DNA from: Spiro-02 sp034114085 | Lineage (GTDB): Bacteria; Spirochaetota; Spirochaetia; Sphaerochaetales; Sphaerochaetaceae | Assembly (NCBI GenBank): GCA_034114085.1 | Contig: JAXEWB010000086.1 | Location: forward strand, 1-64,000 | Reading direction: 5' to 3' | DNA length: 64,000 bases | The notes under the pieces: model-generated | The model's input: the letters and a program-made list of their open reading frames with translations, nothing else | The model's database searches: none | Told to the model about the DNA's origin: nothing | Shown here: piece after piece, positions 35,594-45,744 of the stretch | Layout of the letters: every line of letters begins with the position of its first letter | Numbering within the stretch: position 1 is the first letter of the stretch | Made by a program: the position numbers and the translations under genes

Positions 35594-37807
35594 ATGGATG
35601 CGACCAAGACACGAAAAACCAACTATCTCTTCCTTTCGGGGCTGTTGATCATCAATCTTGTGTCTCTGCTTCTCTTGTCTTTGTTCAACTATCGTTTTTT
35701 CTATCTTGAAGAAGAAAAAGCGTATGAGGAGAAATTCAGGGCATCAGCGGCAAAAGAGATTGAGCTGTATGTTGATAACATCGATGTACAACTCAAGACC
35801 ATGTTGTCCATTCCGAGCTTGTATTTTTCTGAAACAAGTGACAATTACGCCTTGCTGTATCCTCAGGAACATCCAATTATCGGCAGCCCTGAGGAAGTGA
35901 GGAATCTCAATACCGTTTTGTCCAAAATCCAGAAGACATATCCGTTTCTCTACAGCATGGATGTCTATTATGAGGGAAGCGGTACGGTTATCACGAATTT
36001 CGCCCATATACATGCGGTGGAGTCTACTGATCAAGTCTGCGCATATCTTCCTTGGTTTGAAAAAATTCCCGTTTCCATGAACAGAAGTTGCTTCCTGCCA
36101 TTTGACAGCAACAGTTATCCGAGCGCATATCCAACGATGTCGTATGTCCAGAAAATATCCAACAAGAGATGGGGCGACAAGGACATCTACGTCGCCCTGC
36201 ATTTCGATCCCTCTCTGGTCAAGCTTCCTGACAAGGGCTTCTATTTGTCGGCTTGGATATTGGCTCCTGACGGGAAAGTGGTATTCGGAAATTCGGATTT
36301 CGACTGGCAACGGCAACTCGTAGAAGATATGGGGACGAAAGGACTTGATGGGAATTTCACTCGACAGATAACCAATGCCAATGGCAAGTTCGTCTCTTGG
36401 AGCAACACCTCCTCCAGTACGAACCTGAAATATTGCAGTTTCATCGGTTACAAGATGCTTTATCCAGGATACTCTGAAGACAATACCCGACTGGTAAGGA
36501 ACTTCATCCTGCTCATTCTCTGCAATGTCCTTTGCTTGGGAGTCCTCACCCTCCTGAACTATCTAGTCTACAAAAACTATATCATGAGTTTCTCCCATAG
36601 TGTGGGCATCAGGACGAAAGGAAGTCTTGGGCAAACCTTGAAGACCATGGAGACGACCATAGAGAATCTGGATGATGTCAGCAAGAGTTATAAGAACCAA
36701 TCGCTATTGAGATCTCTCCTGATTAACAGGGCGGAGAAAGATGTCTACGATTCAGTGTACAATGCCGCTCATGGCGACTATGTTTGCTGCGTCATCGTCG
36801 AGCAATCGACAAAAGATGTAGAAATCGAACTTGAAGAAGTGCGAACATGTGTTTCGGAACTGTCCCAGGACGACAATGCCGTACTGTTCACTACATTCGC
36901 GTCGCCCCCGCGGATCGCCTTTGCGTTCATCCTCAAGGAGCCGACGCTCGGCGATGCCAACCTGCAAAAGATCCGCCAGCTAGGAACGGACCTGCGGATC
37001 GATGTCGGAGGGGTGTGTCCTTTGCGGGTGAATGGATTCCAAAACAGTTTTTCCTCCGCAATGGATGTATATGAGTATCGGTTCCTGTATGACCGGGAAC
37101 TGGTGCTTTTGCATGATTCTTTACATTTGGAAGCGAAGAAACCTTTCGGTGACCATGTGAATCTATTGTCGCAGATTGAGAAGTTCATCAAATTGGAACA
37201 GAAGGAACCTACTCTCCAGCTATTGGAAAAGCTATTCGATGATCTGGAGAAGGGTGAATACTCCGTCCAGTACTGCAAAGCCACCTTGGGAGATCTGGTG
37301 ACCTCCATCTACAGTATCCTTATACAGAATAAGATCGACATGTGGACGGTTCTGGGTTATGACATCCGGGCATATTCGAAACGGATTGGCACGATAGCGG
37401 AATGTAAGGTCTGGATGAGTGGAATTTCTGAAACCGTGATTAACGCGATAGCGGAAAGCAGAACGAAATCCGACAACGCCCTTTCCCAGAAAATTGATAG
37501 GATCATCGAGGAAAACCTGGATCATGACGTCTCCCTGGGCATGTTGGCTGACAAGTTGGGAATCAGGGAAGATGCGTTGAGCCGTTCTTTCAAGTCCTTG
37601 ATGGGGTGCAACTACATGGAGTTCATCACCGAGAGAAAACTTCAAAGGGCGATTGAACTCCTCTATCAGGATATTCCTGTCCAGGAGATATCCGCAGCCT
37701 TGGGGTATCGGTCCCCGCAGTATTTTATCAAGGTATTCAAGAACGCCTATGGCGTCACTCCGCACAAATTTAGAAAAAAACGAGACTCAGTGGAGGAGCA
37801 AGTATGA
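35594..37807 (+). CDS. membrane-bound AraC-family sensor-regulator (YesN/two-TM type)
   Basis: 737-residue one-component regulator that senses a ligand outside and binds DNA inside. Residues 16-36 (FLSGLLIINLVSLLLLSLFN) form the first membrane helix; a roughly 260-residue extracellular sensor follows; the second helix is near 300-322 (NFILLILCNVLCLGVLTLLN). The cytoplasmic part ends in an AraC double helix-turn-helix from about 633 (DRIIEENLDHDVSLGMLADK, IPVQEISAALGYRSPQYFIK, FKNAYGVTPHKFRKK). Such regulators normally activate neighbouring polysaccharide loci. It overlaps the first sulfatase by four bases. The ribosome site is weak. Confidence 0.9.
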   Translation: MDATKTRKTNYLFLSGLLIINLVSLLLLSLFNYRFFYLEEEKAYEEKFRASAAKEIELYVDNIDVQLKTMLSIPSLYFSETSDNYALLYPQEHPIIGSPEEVRNLNTVLSKIQKTYPFLYSMDVYYEGSGTVITNFAHIHAVESTDQVCAYLPWFEKIPVSMNRSCFLPFDSNSYPSAYPTMSYVQKISNKRWGDKDIYVALHFDPSLVKLPDKGFYLSAWILAPDGKVVFGNSDFDWQRQLVEDMGTKGLDGNFTRQITNANGKFVSWSNTSSSTNLKYCSFIGYKMLYPGYSEDNTRLVRNFILLILCNVLCLGVLTLLNYLVYKNYIMSFSHSVGIRTKGSLGQTLKTMETTIENLDDVSKSYKNQSLLRSLLINRAEKDVYDSVYNAAHGDYVCCVIVEQSTKDVEIELEEVRTCVSELSQDDNAVLFTTFASPPRIAFAFILKEPTLGDANLQKIRQLGTDLRIDVGGVCPLRVNGFQNSFSSAMDVYEYRFLYDRELVLLHDSLHLEAKKPFGDHVNLLSQIEKFIKLEQKEPTLQLLEKLFDDLEKGEYSVQYCKATLGDLVTSIYSILIQNKIDMWTVLGYDIRAYSKRIGTIAECKVWMSGISETVINAIAESRTKSDNALSQKIDRIIEENLDHDVSLGMLADKLGIREDALSRSFKSLMGCNYMEFITERKLQRAIELLYQDIPVQEISAALGYRSPQYFIKVFKNAYGVTPHKFRKKRDSVEEQV

Positions 37808-39240
37808 ACATTATTTCCATTATGTCGGATGAACACAGTGGAAGCGCCATTTTTTCTTCGGGAGACAAGCATGTAGTATCGCCGGCGCTCGACCGCATGG
37901 CTGGGCATGGAGTGACTTTTTCCAACGCCTATACGTCCTGTCCCCTTTGTGTTCCCGCCAGGGCCAGTTGGTTCACCGGACAATATGTCTGCAGATTAGG
38001 GACATGGGACAATTCAACCCCCTACGATGGCAAGGCGCTTGGAATCGCGGAGCATATGGAAAAGCATGGCGTTCCCGTCTATCAGATAGGGAAGACCCAT
38101 TTTCATTGCGATGGGGAGTATCACTTCGCGGGCGGGGACAACTTGGGGTTGCTGAGGATTCCCGATCTTGGCTGTTATTATCGGGACGACCACGTGATTA
38201 GGATCGGCGCTGAGAAACGTTTCCAGGAAATAGGCGTCAGCGATGGTACCGAACGCTTTGACGACAAGGTGGTGAAAAGTACGCTTTCCTGGCTTGACGG
38301 GCATAAAGGCTTGAAAGAGCCTTGGGTTTTGCAAGTCGGCTTTATAGAGCCGCATTTCCCGTTCCATGTGCGACAGGAAAACTGGGACTACTTCGAGAAC
38401 CTGTTCAAGGACGTGGAGCTTCCGAAGGAGGTCCTTCCTCCGTATACCTCCCTGAATGATTCCTTGCAGTCCTTGAGACGCTATTTTTTCGGAGAAATGG
38501 CTACGGAAGAGATTATCAGGAACGTGCGGATCGGCTATTACGCCGCGATCAAGGAACTGGATGAGAAAATCGGGATGATACTGGACAAGGTGGATCAGCT
38601 GGGATTGGCTGACGACACGATGATTGTTTATACCAGCGACCATGGGGAGCAGTTGGGCTACCATGGCTTGTGGTGGAAATGCTGCATGTTCGAGCAGTCC
38701 GCGAGAATCCCTATGATTGTTTCCCTGCCCAAAAGCGAAAAACGGGTGGTATCGGAACCTGTTTCCCTGGCGGACCTCTTCCCGACCATTTGTGATGCGA
38801 TGCACGTACCGCTTCCCGAACATATCGACGGCCAATCCTTCTGGCCTTTGGTACGGGGAGAGGAAAACTGCGGACGGAGAGATTTCGCTTTCAGTGAATT
38901 CAACGCCCACGGGATTCCTGGCGGCATGTTCATGATTCGTTGGAAAAAATACAAATATGTGTTTTATACCGAAGACTCGCCCCAGCTGTTTGATCTGGAG
39001 AACGATCCTCTTGAAAATCATGATTTGGTGCGGGAACGAGGCGAAAGCGACGAGGTGCGGACCGTGTTGGACGAATGCCGGAGCAGACTTATGAGCGTCT
39101 GTGATCCTTTTGAAGTCACCGCAAGGGCCAAGGCGTTCCAAAAGGAGATGAAACGGAAGCTGGGGTTGCCTGATGAATACCTGATTGGCAGGGGTGGGGC
39201 GTTCGTGCCTCATCCTGATTATTCGGGGATGAAAAAATGA
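37804..39240 (+). CDS. sulfatase, formylglycine type (first copy)
   Basis: 478 residues; hydrolyses a sulfate ester from a sugar. Metal-binding start NIISIMSDEHSGS, activation motif CPLCVPARASWFTGQY (C-x-P-x-R; the Cys is converted to formylglycine), KTHFHCDGEYHF and TSDHGEQLGYHGLWWK. No signal peptide is seen, so it acts in the cytoplasm on imported sugars. It needs an anaerobic sulfatase-maturing enzyme, which is not in the window. Start overlaps the regulator stop (ATGA). The specificity subfamily cannot be read by eye. Confidence 0.92.
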   Translation: MNIISIMSDEHSGSAIFSSGDKHVVSPALDRMAGHGVTFSNAYTSCPLCVPARASWFTGQYVCRLGTWDNSTPYDGKALGIAEHMEKHGVPVYQIGKTHFHCDGEYHFAGGDNLGLLRIPDLGCYYRDDHVIRIGAEKRFQEIGVSDGTERFDDKVVKSTLSWLDGHKGLKEPWVLQVGFIEPHFPFHVRQENWDYFENLFKDVELPKEVLPPYTSLNDSLQSLRRYFFGEMATEEIIRNVRIGYYAAIKELDEKIGMILDKVDQLGLADDTMIVYTSDHGEQLGYHGLWWKCCMFEQSARIPMIVSLPKSEKRVVSEPVSLADLFPTICDAMHVPLPEHIDGQSFWPLVRGEENCGRRDFAFSEFNAHGIPGGMFMIRWKKYKYVFYTEDSPQLFDLENDPLENHDLVRERGESDEVRTVLDECRSRLMSVCDPFEVTARAKAFQKEMKRKLGLPDEYLIGRGGAFVPHPDYSGMKK

Positions 39241-40712
39241 AAGACAATTTGATTCTCATCATGGCTGATCAACTGAGAGCCGACGTTCTTTCGCCTGAGC
39301 TGACCCCGAACATATGGAGCATCAAGGAAGGTGGGATTGAATTTACCCGTGCGTATTGCGCCTGTCCCCTCTGTGTTCCTTCGCGAGGCGCTTTCTTCTC
39401 CGGTGTTTTTCCCAACAGGAATGGGTCATTGATCAACCCTTGGGTGGAAGAGGATAAACAGCATGGGGATGTCAGGGAAGGTTTTGACAATCTCTACGGA
39501 ATGATGGAGGACGGGTGGGATTCCATCCATAGCGGCAAGCAGCATTTCTTTACCGAAGGTGGAAAGTTGGAAAGCAAGGACGGCTGCAAGGTCAAGTTCG
39601 TCGCTACGGAAACCACATATCATGACTTTTTGGACAAGAACGGCAAAAAACGACCGGGCGGGCTGAAATTCAAGACGCCGGTTCCTGAAATGGTGGGCGG
39701 ACGAAGAACCCGGTTGGCCCGTTACTCAAATCCATCCGTCGGGGTCTATGCTGAGGGCGAGGAGTTCTTCTACGACAACTATTTTGCAACCAAAGCGCTG
39801 GAGGCCCTGAAAAACAGAGACAGGAGCAAGCCGTTGTTCCTCAGCGCCATGTTTGTAGCTCCCCATCCTCCCCTGGAGATTCCTGAACCATGGTTCAGCC
39901 GTGTGCGAAAGGATGCTGTCGTGCTTCCGGAAAACGTGGGAAAATTCTATAAATACCAGTCTCCCCTTCAGATGTACAATCTCACCGGCGTTATTGGAGG
40001 ACATTACAAACTGGATCAATGGAAAGAGTCCTGGAGGGTCTATCTTGGACTGGTAAGCCTCCTTGACGATCTTGTCGGGCGGATTATCGCGGAGCTCAAG
40101 GAACAGGGCGTCTATGACGAGTCCGTGATTGTCTTTACCGCCGACCATGGGGAGATGCTTGGTTCCCATTCCCTGTATCAGAAGATGTGCATGTATGAAG
40201 AATCCTCGCATGTCCCCCTGTTCATGAAATTTCCCAAGGGATTCCAGACTGAACGAAAGCGATATGATGCATTGATCAGTCTTATTGATGTCGTTCCGAC
40301 GCTTGCCGATTATTTTGGACTGAACCATCGCAATTCTTTTGACGGCAGCTCCCTTCTTCCGTTGATCAAGACCGGAACGGACAAGTCGTTGCCATCCTCA
40401 GTCTTCATCCAATATGACGGAAACGGTTCGCGGTCGAACTTCCAGAGGTGCGTCCTCAAGGGGCGGTACAAATTGATCGTCGACCTGTTCAAGGACGAGT
40501 GCTATCTTGAACTATATGATGTCGTGGGCGACCCGCAAGAGAAAGAGAACCTTGTCTTTATGTCCGGCGAGCTTGATTCCACGATCGGGGACATGCTTTC
40601 TGAGTTGAAAGAACATATGCGTGCGACTGGTGATCTCATCGTTTTGCCGAATATTTCATTGCCGTTGTTCAGAAAACTGTACGGTACGATAGGAGCGAAA
40701 CAATTTGGTTGA
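39237..40712 (+). CDS. sulfatase, formylglycine type (second copy)
   Basis: 491 residues, distinct from the first copy. NLILIMADQLRADVL start, activation motif CPLCVPSRGAFFSGVF, late motif TADHGEMLGSHSLYQK and substrate-side GRTKIV-like region YFATKALEALKNRDRSKPLF. Also without a signal peptide. Two different sulfatases imply a substrate with sulfates at more than one position. Four-base overlap with the previous gene and eight with the next. Confidence 0.92.
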   Translation: MKDNLILIMADQLRADVLSPELTPNIWSIKEGGIEFTRAYCACPLCVPSRGAFFSGVFPNRNGSLINPWVEEDKQHGDVREGFDNLYGMMEDGWDSIHSGKQHFFTEGGKLESKDGCKVKFVATETTYHDFLDKNGKKRPGGLKFKTPVPEMVGGRRTRLARYSNPSVGVYAEGEEFFYDNYFATKALEALKNRDRSKPLFLSAMFVAPHPPLEIPEPWFSRVRKDAVVLPENVGKFYKYQSPLQMYNLTGVIGGHYKLDQWKESWRVYLGLVSLLDDLVGRIIAELKEQGVYDESVIVFTADHGEMLGSHSLYQKMCMYEESSHVPLFMKFPKGFQTERKRYDALISLIDVVPTLADYFGLNHRNSFDGSSLLPLIKTGTDKSLPSSVFIQYDGNGSRSNFQRCVLKGRYKLIVDLFKDECYLELYDVVGDPQEKENLVFMSGELDSTIGDMLSELKEHMRATGDLIVLPNISLPLFRKLYGTIGAKQFG

Positions 40713-42393
40713 TTTGGATTCAAAGTACAGTTGTCAGCAGCTTTTACTCTCGTTGGTCCGACCCGTACTTTCCCATGCGGCGGATAGCGAATGTCGGATT
40801 GTCCTGGCAGGGCGGGGGGCGTCATATGGCAAGGACGCGATTGAAATGGAAGCGTTCGCCCGACCCTTGTGGGGGCTTGTCCCGTTCTGGCTTGGCGGAG
40901 GAAGGGAGGCGGACATGGAACGGTTCTACCGAAAGGGCTTGTCCGCCGGCTGTGATCCTGAGAACCCCGATTATTGGGGTGATCCCGATGATTGCGACCA
41001 GCGGTTCGTGGAGATGGCGCCAATCGCCTTCGCGCTCTTGTCCGTGCCGCAATTGCTTTGGGACCCTTTGGATGTGAATGCGAAAAGGAACGTCGCCGCG
41101 TGGCTGTACAGGATCAACGACCATGTATTGCCCAAATGCAACTGGTATTTTTTCAGGATTCTGGTAAATTCCGCGCTCCGGTCATTGGGATGCCGCTTTG
41201 ATGAAGAAAAGCTGAAAGAGGATGTACGGTACATCGATTCAAACTACCTTGGCGATGGCTGGTACAAGGATGGCCAAACCGGCAGGACCGACTACTACAG
41301 CGCGTTCGCCATGCAGTTCTACCGAATCCTTCTGTCCCGCCTGACGGGAGAATGCCTTGGGGAGACGGAAGGGAGAGCCCGCCGTTTCGCCCAGGACTTC
41401 ATCTATTGGTTCGCCGGGGATGGCGCGGCGTTACCGTATGGCAGGTCGCTGACATATCGTTTCGCCCAATCCAGTTTTTTTTCAGCCTGTCTTTTCGCAG
41501 GCTGGGAACCATTATCAAAAGGGGTCATGAAAGGAATCATCAACAGGAACATCCGTTACTTCCTTGACCGGGAGATATTCTCCGCCGACCATGTCCTCCA
41601 GGTTGGGTACGGCTATGCCAATTCCACCATGGCGGAGAAATACAATGCTCCGGGAAGCCCGTATTGGGCGTTGAAGGCGTTTGCGTTTCTGGCGTTGGAC
41701 GACCACGACCCGTATTGGGAAGCCGACGAGGAACCGTTGCCTTCGCTCGAAGGGACGTTCCTGCAAAAGAAGGCCAGCCTGCTGATCCAGCATCGTCGCT
41801 TTGACGTGACGGCTTTTACACCAGGCGCGTTGGCAATGAACAATCTGGGGCATTTCCAAGAAAAATACTTCAAGTTCGCCTATTCTTCCGCATTTCCGTT
41901 CTCGATACAGCAGACGGTGGATACGGTGGAGAACGCCGCCCCCGATTCAACGCTGGCGTTCGTCCTGTTTGATTCGCTGGTCGTGTCCAAAGGAAAGTGC
42001 GCCGCTTATACGTTGTCCCGGGACGAAGTGTCCATGGAATGGTCTCCGGTTCCGCCGATCCAGGTCAGGACACGGATCATTCCTGTCGAGGCCGGGCATA
42101 TCAGGATGCATGTCATCCATAGTGAGATCGACTGCGTGGCGTATGATTCCGCGTTCGCCCTTGAACCAGGAGAGGTCGTTCTTGACGGGACCTCCATTGA
42201 AGTCCGAAACGCCCGATACCGTTGTTCCATCTCGACTGAGACGGAAGGGGGGAGTCCCTATCTCATCAAGGCTTGCCCGAACAGCAATATCCTCTATAAG
42301 AATACAGTTATCCCATCTATCACCTTTCCTGTCAGAAAGGGAATTACGGAGATGACGACCATGATCAGGACGGGCGAACATGCGGGAGCTTGA
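40705..42393 (+). CDS. DUF2264-domain protein
   Basis: 562 residues. The N-terminal two thirds look like DUF2264: RGASYGKDAIEMEAFARPLW, then PLWGLVPFWLGGGREADMER, DYWGDPDDCDQRFVEMAPIA and LPKCNWYFFRILVNSALRSL, an alpha/alpha-toroid type rich in aromatics. The family has no firm activity but recurs in loci for uronic-acid polysaccharides. The start is TTG at 40705, supported by AGGAG nine bases upstream. No signal peptide. It overlaps the next gene by 14 bases. Confidence 0.78.
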   Translation: MVDLDSKYSCQQLLLSLVRPVLSHAADSECRIVLAGRGASYGKDAIEMEAFARPLWGLVPFWLGGGREADMERFYRKGLSAGCDPENPDYWGDPDDCDQRFVEMAPIAFALLSVPQLLWDPLDVNAKRNVAAWLYRINDHVLPKCNWYFFRILVNSALRSLGCRFDEEKLKEDVRYIDSNYLGDGWYKDGQTGRTDYYSAFAMQFYRILLSRLTGECLGETEGRARRFAQDFIYWFAGDGAALPYGRSLTYRFAQSSFFSACLFAGWEPLSKGVMKGIINRNIRYFLDREIFSADHVLQVGYGYANSTMAEKYNAPGSPYWALKAFAFLALDDHDPYWEADEEPLPSLEGTFLQKKASLLIQHRRFDVTAFTPGALAMNNLGHFQEKYFKFAYSSAFPFSIQQTVDTVENAAPDSTLAFVLFDSLVVSKGKCAAYTLSRDEVSMEWSPVPPIQVRTRIIPVEAGHIRMHVIHSEIDCVAYDSAFALEPGEVVLDGTSIEVRNARYRCSISTETEGGSPYLIKACPNSNILYKNTVIPSITFPVRKGITEMTTMIRTGEHAGA

Positions 42394-44146
42394 GACCCTC
42401 TGCGAAGAGCTATTGGATACATGGTGTGAAACTCTGCTTTCCTTGCAGACCCAAGACGGGGTATTTGAATGTCCCGCCTGTGGAATTCCCCATGGACGAT
42501 GTTTTGACGCGATGTATCCCTTTCTTTTCATGTTCCGCTCAACGGGGGATTCAAAATGGCGGGAAGCCGCCATGAGCCTGTTTTCTTGGGCGGAAAGGAA
42601 TGTAAGCCAAGAGGACGGTTCTTATCGGAATGATCTTTCCTCCGCATGGACGGGGACGACCGTCTTCTCATTGATTCAGATGCTCGATTCCTTGGCTGAA
42701 TTCGGAGACCTGCTCGCGGAACGGGACAGTACGCTGGTCGCGGCCAGAGCCCGGAGGGCGGCGGAATATCTCTTCGCTTTTGACGACTTGAAGACCCGGA
42801 ATATCAACTATCCCATCTCAAATAGCCTCGCATTGTATCTGTCCTATCGCTATTTCAGGGAAGAGAAATATCTGGCGAAGTCGAATGAGTACATCGCCGA
42901 CTGGAAAAATTGCCTGACGCTGAACCATCTGATATACGGGGAGGGAAGACCAAGGGAGACGAGGACGGTCAAAGGAACCGCCCCCATCGACATCGGCTAC
43001 AATCTTGAGGAATCGTTGCCTTCATTGATTAGGCTTGGGCTGCTCAGCGAGAACCGGGAACTACTTGAGCTTGGAGAAAAGTCGTTGTCAGCACATCTGT
43101 TCTTCCTCCTTTCCGATGGGGGGATCGACAACAGTTTCGGAAGCCGTAGCTTCAAATGGACCTACTATGGAAGCCGGACCTCGGACGGCATGGCTGCGGC
43201 GTTCCTGATGTTGCGAAAGAAAAATCCCGCGTTCGCCCAAGCGGCTTTACAGAACCTGAAGTTGCAAAAAGCATGTACCGTCGATGGTTTGCTGTCAGGA
43301 GGACCAATGTATGGCGCGGCTGGTCAAAAGTCCTGCGTCCATCATTCATTCGCCCATGCGAAGGTCTTGGCGTATCTCCTTCAGGAGGGACTCTGTGGAG
43401 AAGCGTCATTGGATAAAACCTCGCCCGAAAAAAAACTGTCTGAAGAAAATCCGTTTCCTCGGTATCTGCTTGACGGGATACGTAGTTTTCCTGAACTTTC
43501 CACATCGATTATCTCCCATGGCGGGTATACTGCCACGATTACGGCGAACGACTGGATATATCTGCCGGAGGGGCATCCGAGCGGGGGCGCACTCTCCCTG
43601 TTGCAGCATAAGGATGCGGGAGTGCTGCTGATATCCAGTATGAACGATTACATCCCCAAAGAAAAGAACAACATGCAATTGCCGGTTGATGTCAAGCATC
43701 ATGAATGCCTGACCCCGCGGATTGAGATGGAATCGGGAGAATCGGTCTATACCTCTGTATATGACTTTTCCGCAACGATGGCACAGACGTCCGACCGGGG
43801 GATTTCCGTTGGAGGAACACTCACCGGCCGATCTGGAAAACAGGGTATTCCCTATGCTTTTTTATATTGCTTGGATAATGACGGCTTGACAATGACCGCC
43901 TATTGCGATGGTGGAAAGCTGGTTCTGCCTGTAGTGACAATGCCGGCTGACATTGTTTCAACTACTTCCGGAATGGTCGTCATACGGCGCGATAGATGGC
44001 TGATCAGGATTGCATTGGATGCTTATGACCTGCCGTACCGGTTGGAGCGGGTATTCAATCTGATTCCCGGTTTTGAAGCGATACGGATTGATTGCGAATT
44101 GACACATGGGAAGACAGCGATACAAATCAAGGTGGAGGGACTATGA
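42380..44146 (+). CDS. unrecognised toroid-like protein, possible lyase or hydrolase
   Basis: 588 residues. No family named with confidence. The first 330 residues have repeating helices with aromatic-rich motifs (PFLFMFRSTGDSKWREAAMS, NISYPI-like NINYPISNSLALYLSYRYF, SDGGIDNSFGSRSFKWTYYG), as in alpha/alpha-toroid glycan enzymes; GAAGQKSCVHHSFAHAKVLA near 310-330 has a His pair that could be catalytic. The last 230 residues are beta-strand rich, like the sandwich domain of heparinase/alginate-lyase proteins. No signal peptide. Position between DUF2264 and PHP genes in a tightly overlapping operon points to glycan breakdown in the cytoplasm. Confidence 0.6.
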   Translation: MRELETLCEELLDTWCETLLSLQTQDGVFECPACGIPHGRCFDAMYPFLFMFRSTGDSKWREAAMSLFSWAERNVSQEDGSYRNDLSSAWTGTTVFSLIQMLDSLAEFGDLLAERDSTLVAARARRAAEYLFAFDDLKTRNINYPISNSLALYLSYRYFREEKYLAKSNEYIADWKNCLTLNHLIYGEGRPRETRTVKGTAPIDIGYNLEESLPSLIRLGLLSENRELLELGEKSLSAHLFFLLSDGGIDNSFGSRSFKWTYYGSRTSDGMAAAFLMLRKKNPAFAQAALQNLKLQKACTVDGLLSGGPMYGAAGQKSCVHHSFAHAKVLAYLLQEGLCGEASLDKTSPEKKLSEENPFPRYLLDGIRSFPELSTSIISHGGYTATITANDWIYLPEGHPSGGALSLLQHKDAGVLLISSMNDYIPKEKNNMQLPVDVKHHECLTPRIEMESGESVYTSVYDFSATMAQTSDRGISVGGTLTGRSGKQGIPYAFLYCLDNDGLTMTAYCDGGKLVLPVVTMPADIVSTTSGMVVIRRDRWLIRIALDAYDLPYRLERVFNLIPGFEAIRIDCELTHGKTAIQIKVEGL

Positions 44147-45729
44147 ACAGGATTGTCAAGTATTTCGGAAATGAGCTCAAGGCTGTACGCCTGCTTGAAC
44201 AAGCAAGCCGTTTCAACAGGTACGTGGGGGATGTACACAATCATTGTGGCATCAGCTACGGATATGGAACCATAGAGCATGCGATTGCGTTCGCCAAGAC
44301 GCAGTTGGACTTCTTTTCCGTCACCGGGCATTTCGCTTGGCCGGATATAGCGGAGGATGACGGCATGCGTATTCCCCCCGAAGTAGTGGCCTACCACCGC
44401 GAAGGATTCGCGAAACTCAGACGAAACTGGCCCCACTATCAGGCATGCATGCGACAATCGCAGACTTCCGATTTCCTTCCGCTCCCTTCGTATGAGTATC
44501 ATTCGTTCCATTACGGGGACTATACGATCCTCTGCAAAGACTTGTCTGAGGAACTGCCGCCTGAAGTGTCTGAGGGCCAACGTGATACACGTTTGAAAAA
44601 ACTCTTGGAAGGGAATGCTGGACAGACTGAGAAGTTTTTATGTATTCCTCACCATATCGGATACAAGACTGGTTATCGGGGAATCAACTTTGATGAATAT
44701 AACGAGAATGTTTCACCACTTGTCGAAATCATTTCCATGCATGGTTGTGCGGAAAGCGCGGATGCGAAAATCAAATATCTGCACACCATGGGACCGCGAT
44801 GCAGCGACAATACCTACCAGGGCGGTTTGAAGCGGGGCTGTCATTTTGGGGTGACCGGCTCCACCGACCATCATAATGCGGCGCCGGGGAGCTATGGATT
44901 CGGGCGGACAGTGCTGTGGAGCGAGGGGCTTGCCAGGGATTCCATATGGAATTCCCTGAAGGAACGAAGGACCTCCGCGGCATCCGGCGATCCCATTGAA
45001 GCCATGCTTTTTGTCAACGGCGCATTCCAAGGGCAACGAACTGAAAAATGTGAGACGGCCTCCGTAAACGCATATGTAGTAGGATTTGACAAACTGGACA
45101 AGGTCGAACTGGTTCAAGGCGACTGTGTTCTTGCCGGACAATATGTTTTCGATAGTTCCTCTTCCTATTCGGGGTGCGTCGGCTTCATGTTCGGGTGGGG
45201 CAAGAAGCATCTCGATACTACATGGGATGTGGAGGTCCGGGTATTGGATGGAAAACTTCTTGATGCGTCTCCCCGATTCAGAGGGATCGATATGGTCGAT
45301 CCGTTGGATATACCGGAAGACGCAGGCAAGTTCCTGCCGGAATTTGAGCGTGAAGATGAGCGGGTGAAGGCTCACTTGGTAACCGATGGGAACCTCAATG
45401 CGGTGACGAACTCCACGCAGGGCTTCGTATTGGACATCGATGGAAATGAGCGTACAAGGATTGAGCTTCTTCTACGGGCCCAATGGGGGGGCGCTACCAT
45501 TGAAAGGCGCCTGACTTATTCCATCGATGATCTCAGGGATCGGAATACCAGTGAATATGTCAATGGTTTCGTTTCCCCCGCAGTGGAGATTGGGCCGTTC
45601 TGTTCCCGAAGCGAGACCATTTGCAAGCTTGAACGGGAATTCCGGCTGGACAACGACCAGGCGATCTATCTGAGAGCCTATCAAAGGAACGGGGATTGTG
45701 TATTTACTTCCCCAGTATCGTTTATATAA
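44143..45729 (+). CDS. PHP-domain metallohydrolase (DUF3604-like)
   Basis: 528 residues. Metal-site motifs of the PHP fold are visible in order: YVGDVHNHCGISYGYG (H-x-H), FFSVTGHFAWPD (His), PLPSYEYHSFHYGD (Glu), FLCIPHHIGY (His) and GVTGSTDHHNAAPG (Asp-His-His). DUF3604-type members are phosphoesterase-like, and one is not expected in a sulfated-glycan operon; it may act on another ester. The start at 44143 has GGAGGG upstream and shares ATGA with the previous gene; an ATG at 44092 lies deep inside that gene. The last 200 residues are beta-rich. Confidence 0.78.
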   Translation: MNRIVKYFGNELKAVRLLEQASRFNRYVGDVHNHCGISYGYGTIEHAIAFAKTQLDFFSVTGHFAWPDIAEDDGMRIPPEVVAYHREGFAKLRRNWPHYQACMRQSQTSDFLPLPSYEYHSFHYGDYTILCKDLSEELPPEVSEGQRDTRLKKLLEGNAGQTEKFLCIPHHIGYKTGYRGINFDEYNENVSPLVEIISMHGCAESADAKIKYLHTMGPRCSDNTYQGGLKRGCHFGVTGSTDHHNAAPGSYGFGRTVLWSEGLARDSIWNSLKERRTSAASGDPIEAMLFVNGAFQGQRTEKCETASVNAYVVGFDKLDKVELVQGDCVLAGQYVFDSSSSYSGCVGFMFGWGKKHLDTTWDVEVRVLDGKLLDASPRFRGIDMVDPLDIPEDAGKFLPEFEREDERVKAHLVTDGNLNAVTNSTQGFVLDIDGNERTRIELLLRAQWGGATIERRLTYSIDDLRDRNTSEYVNGFVSPAVEIGPFCSRSETICKLEREFRLDNDQAIYLRAYQRNGDCVFTSPVSFI

Positions 45730-45744
45730 TTGAGGGGCGGCGAG

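Noticed and set aside
38014..39213. A 399-codon minus-strand frame opposite the first sulfatase
   Set aside because: The plus strand carries all sulfatase motifs; the frame is a codon-bias shadow.
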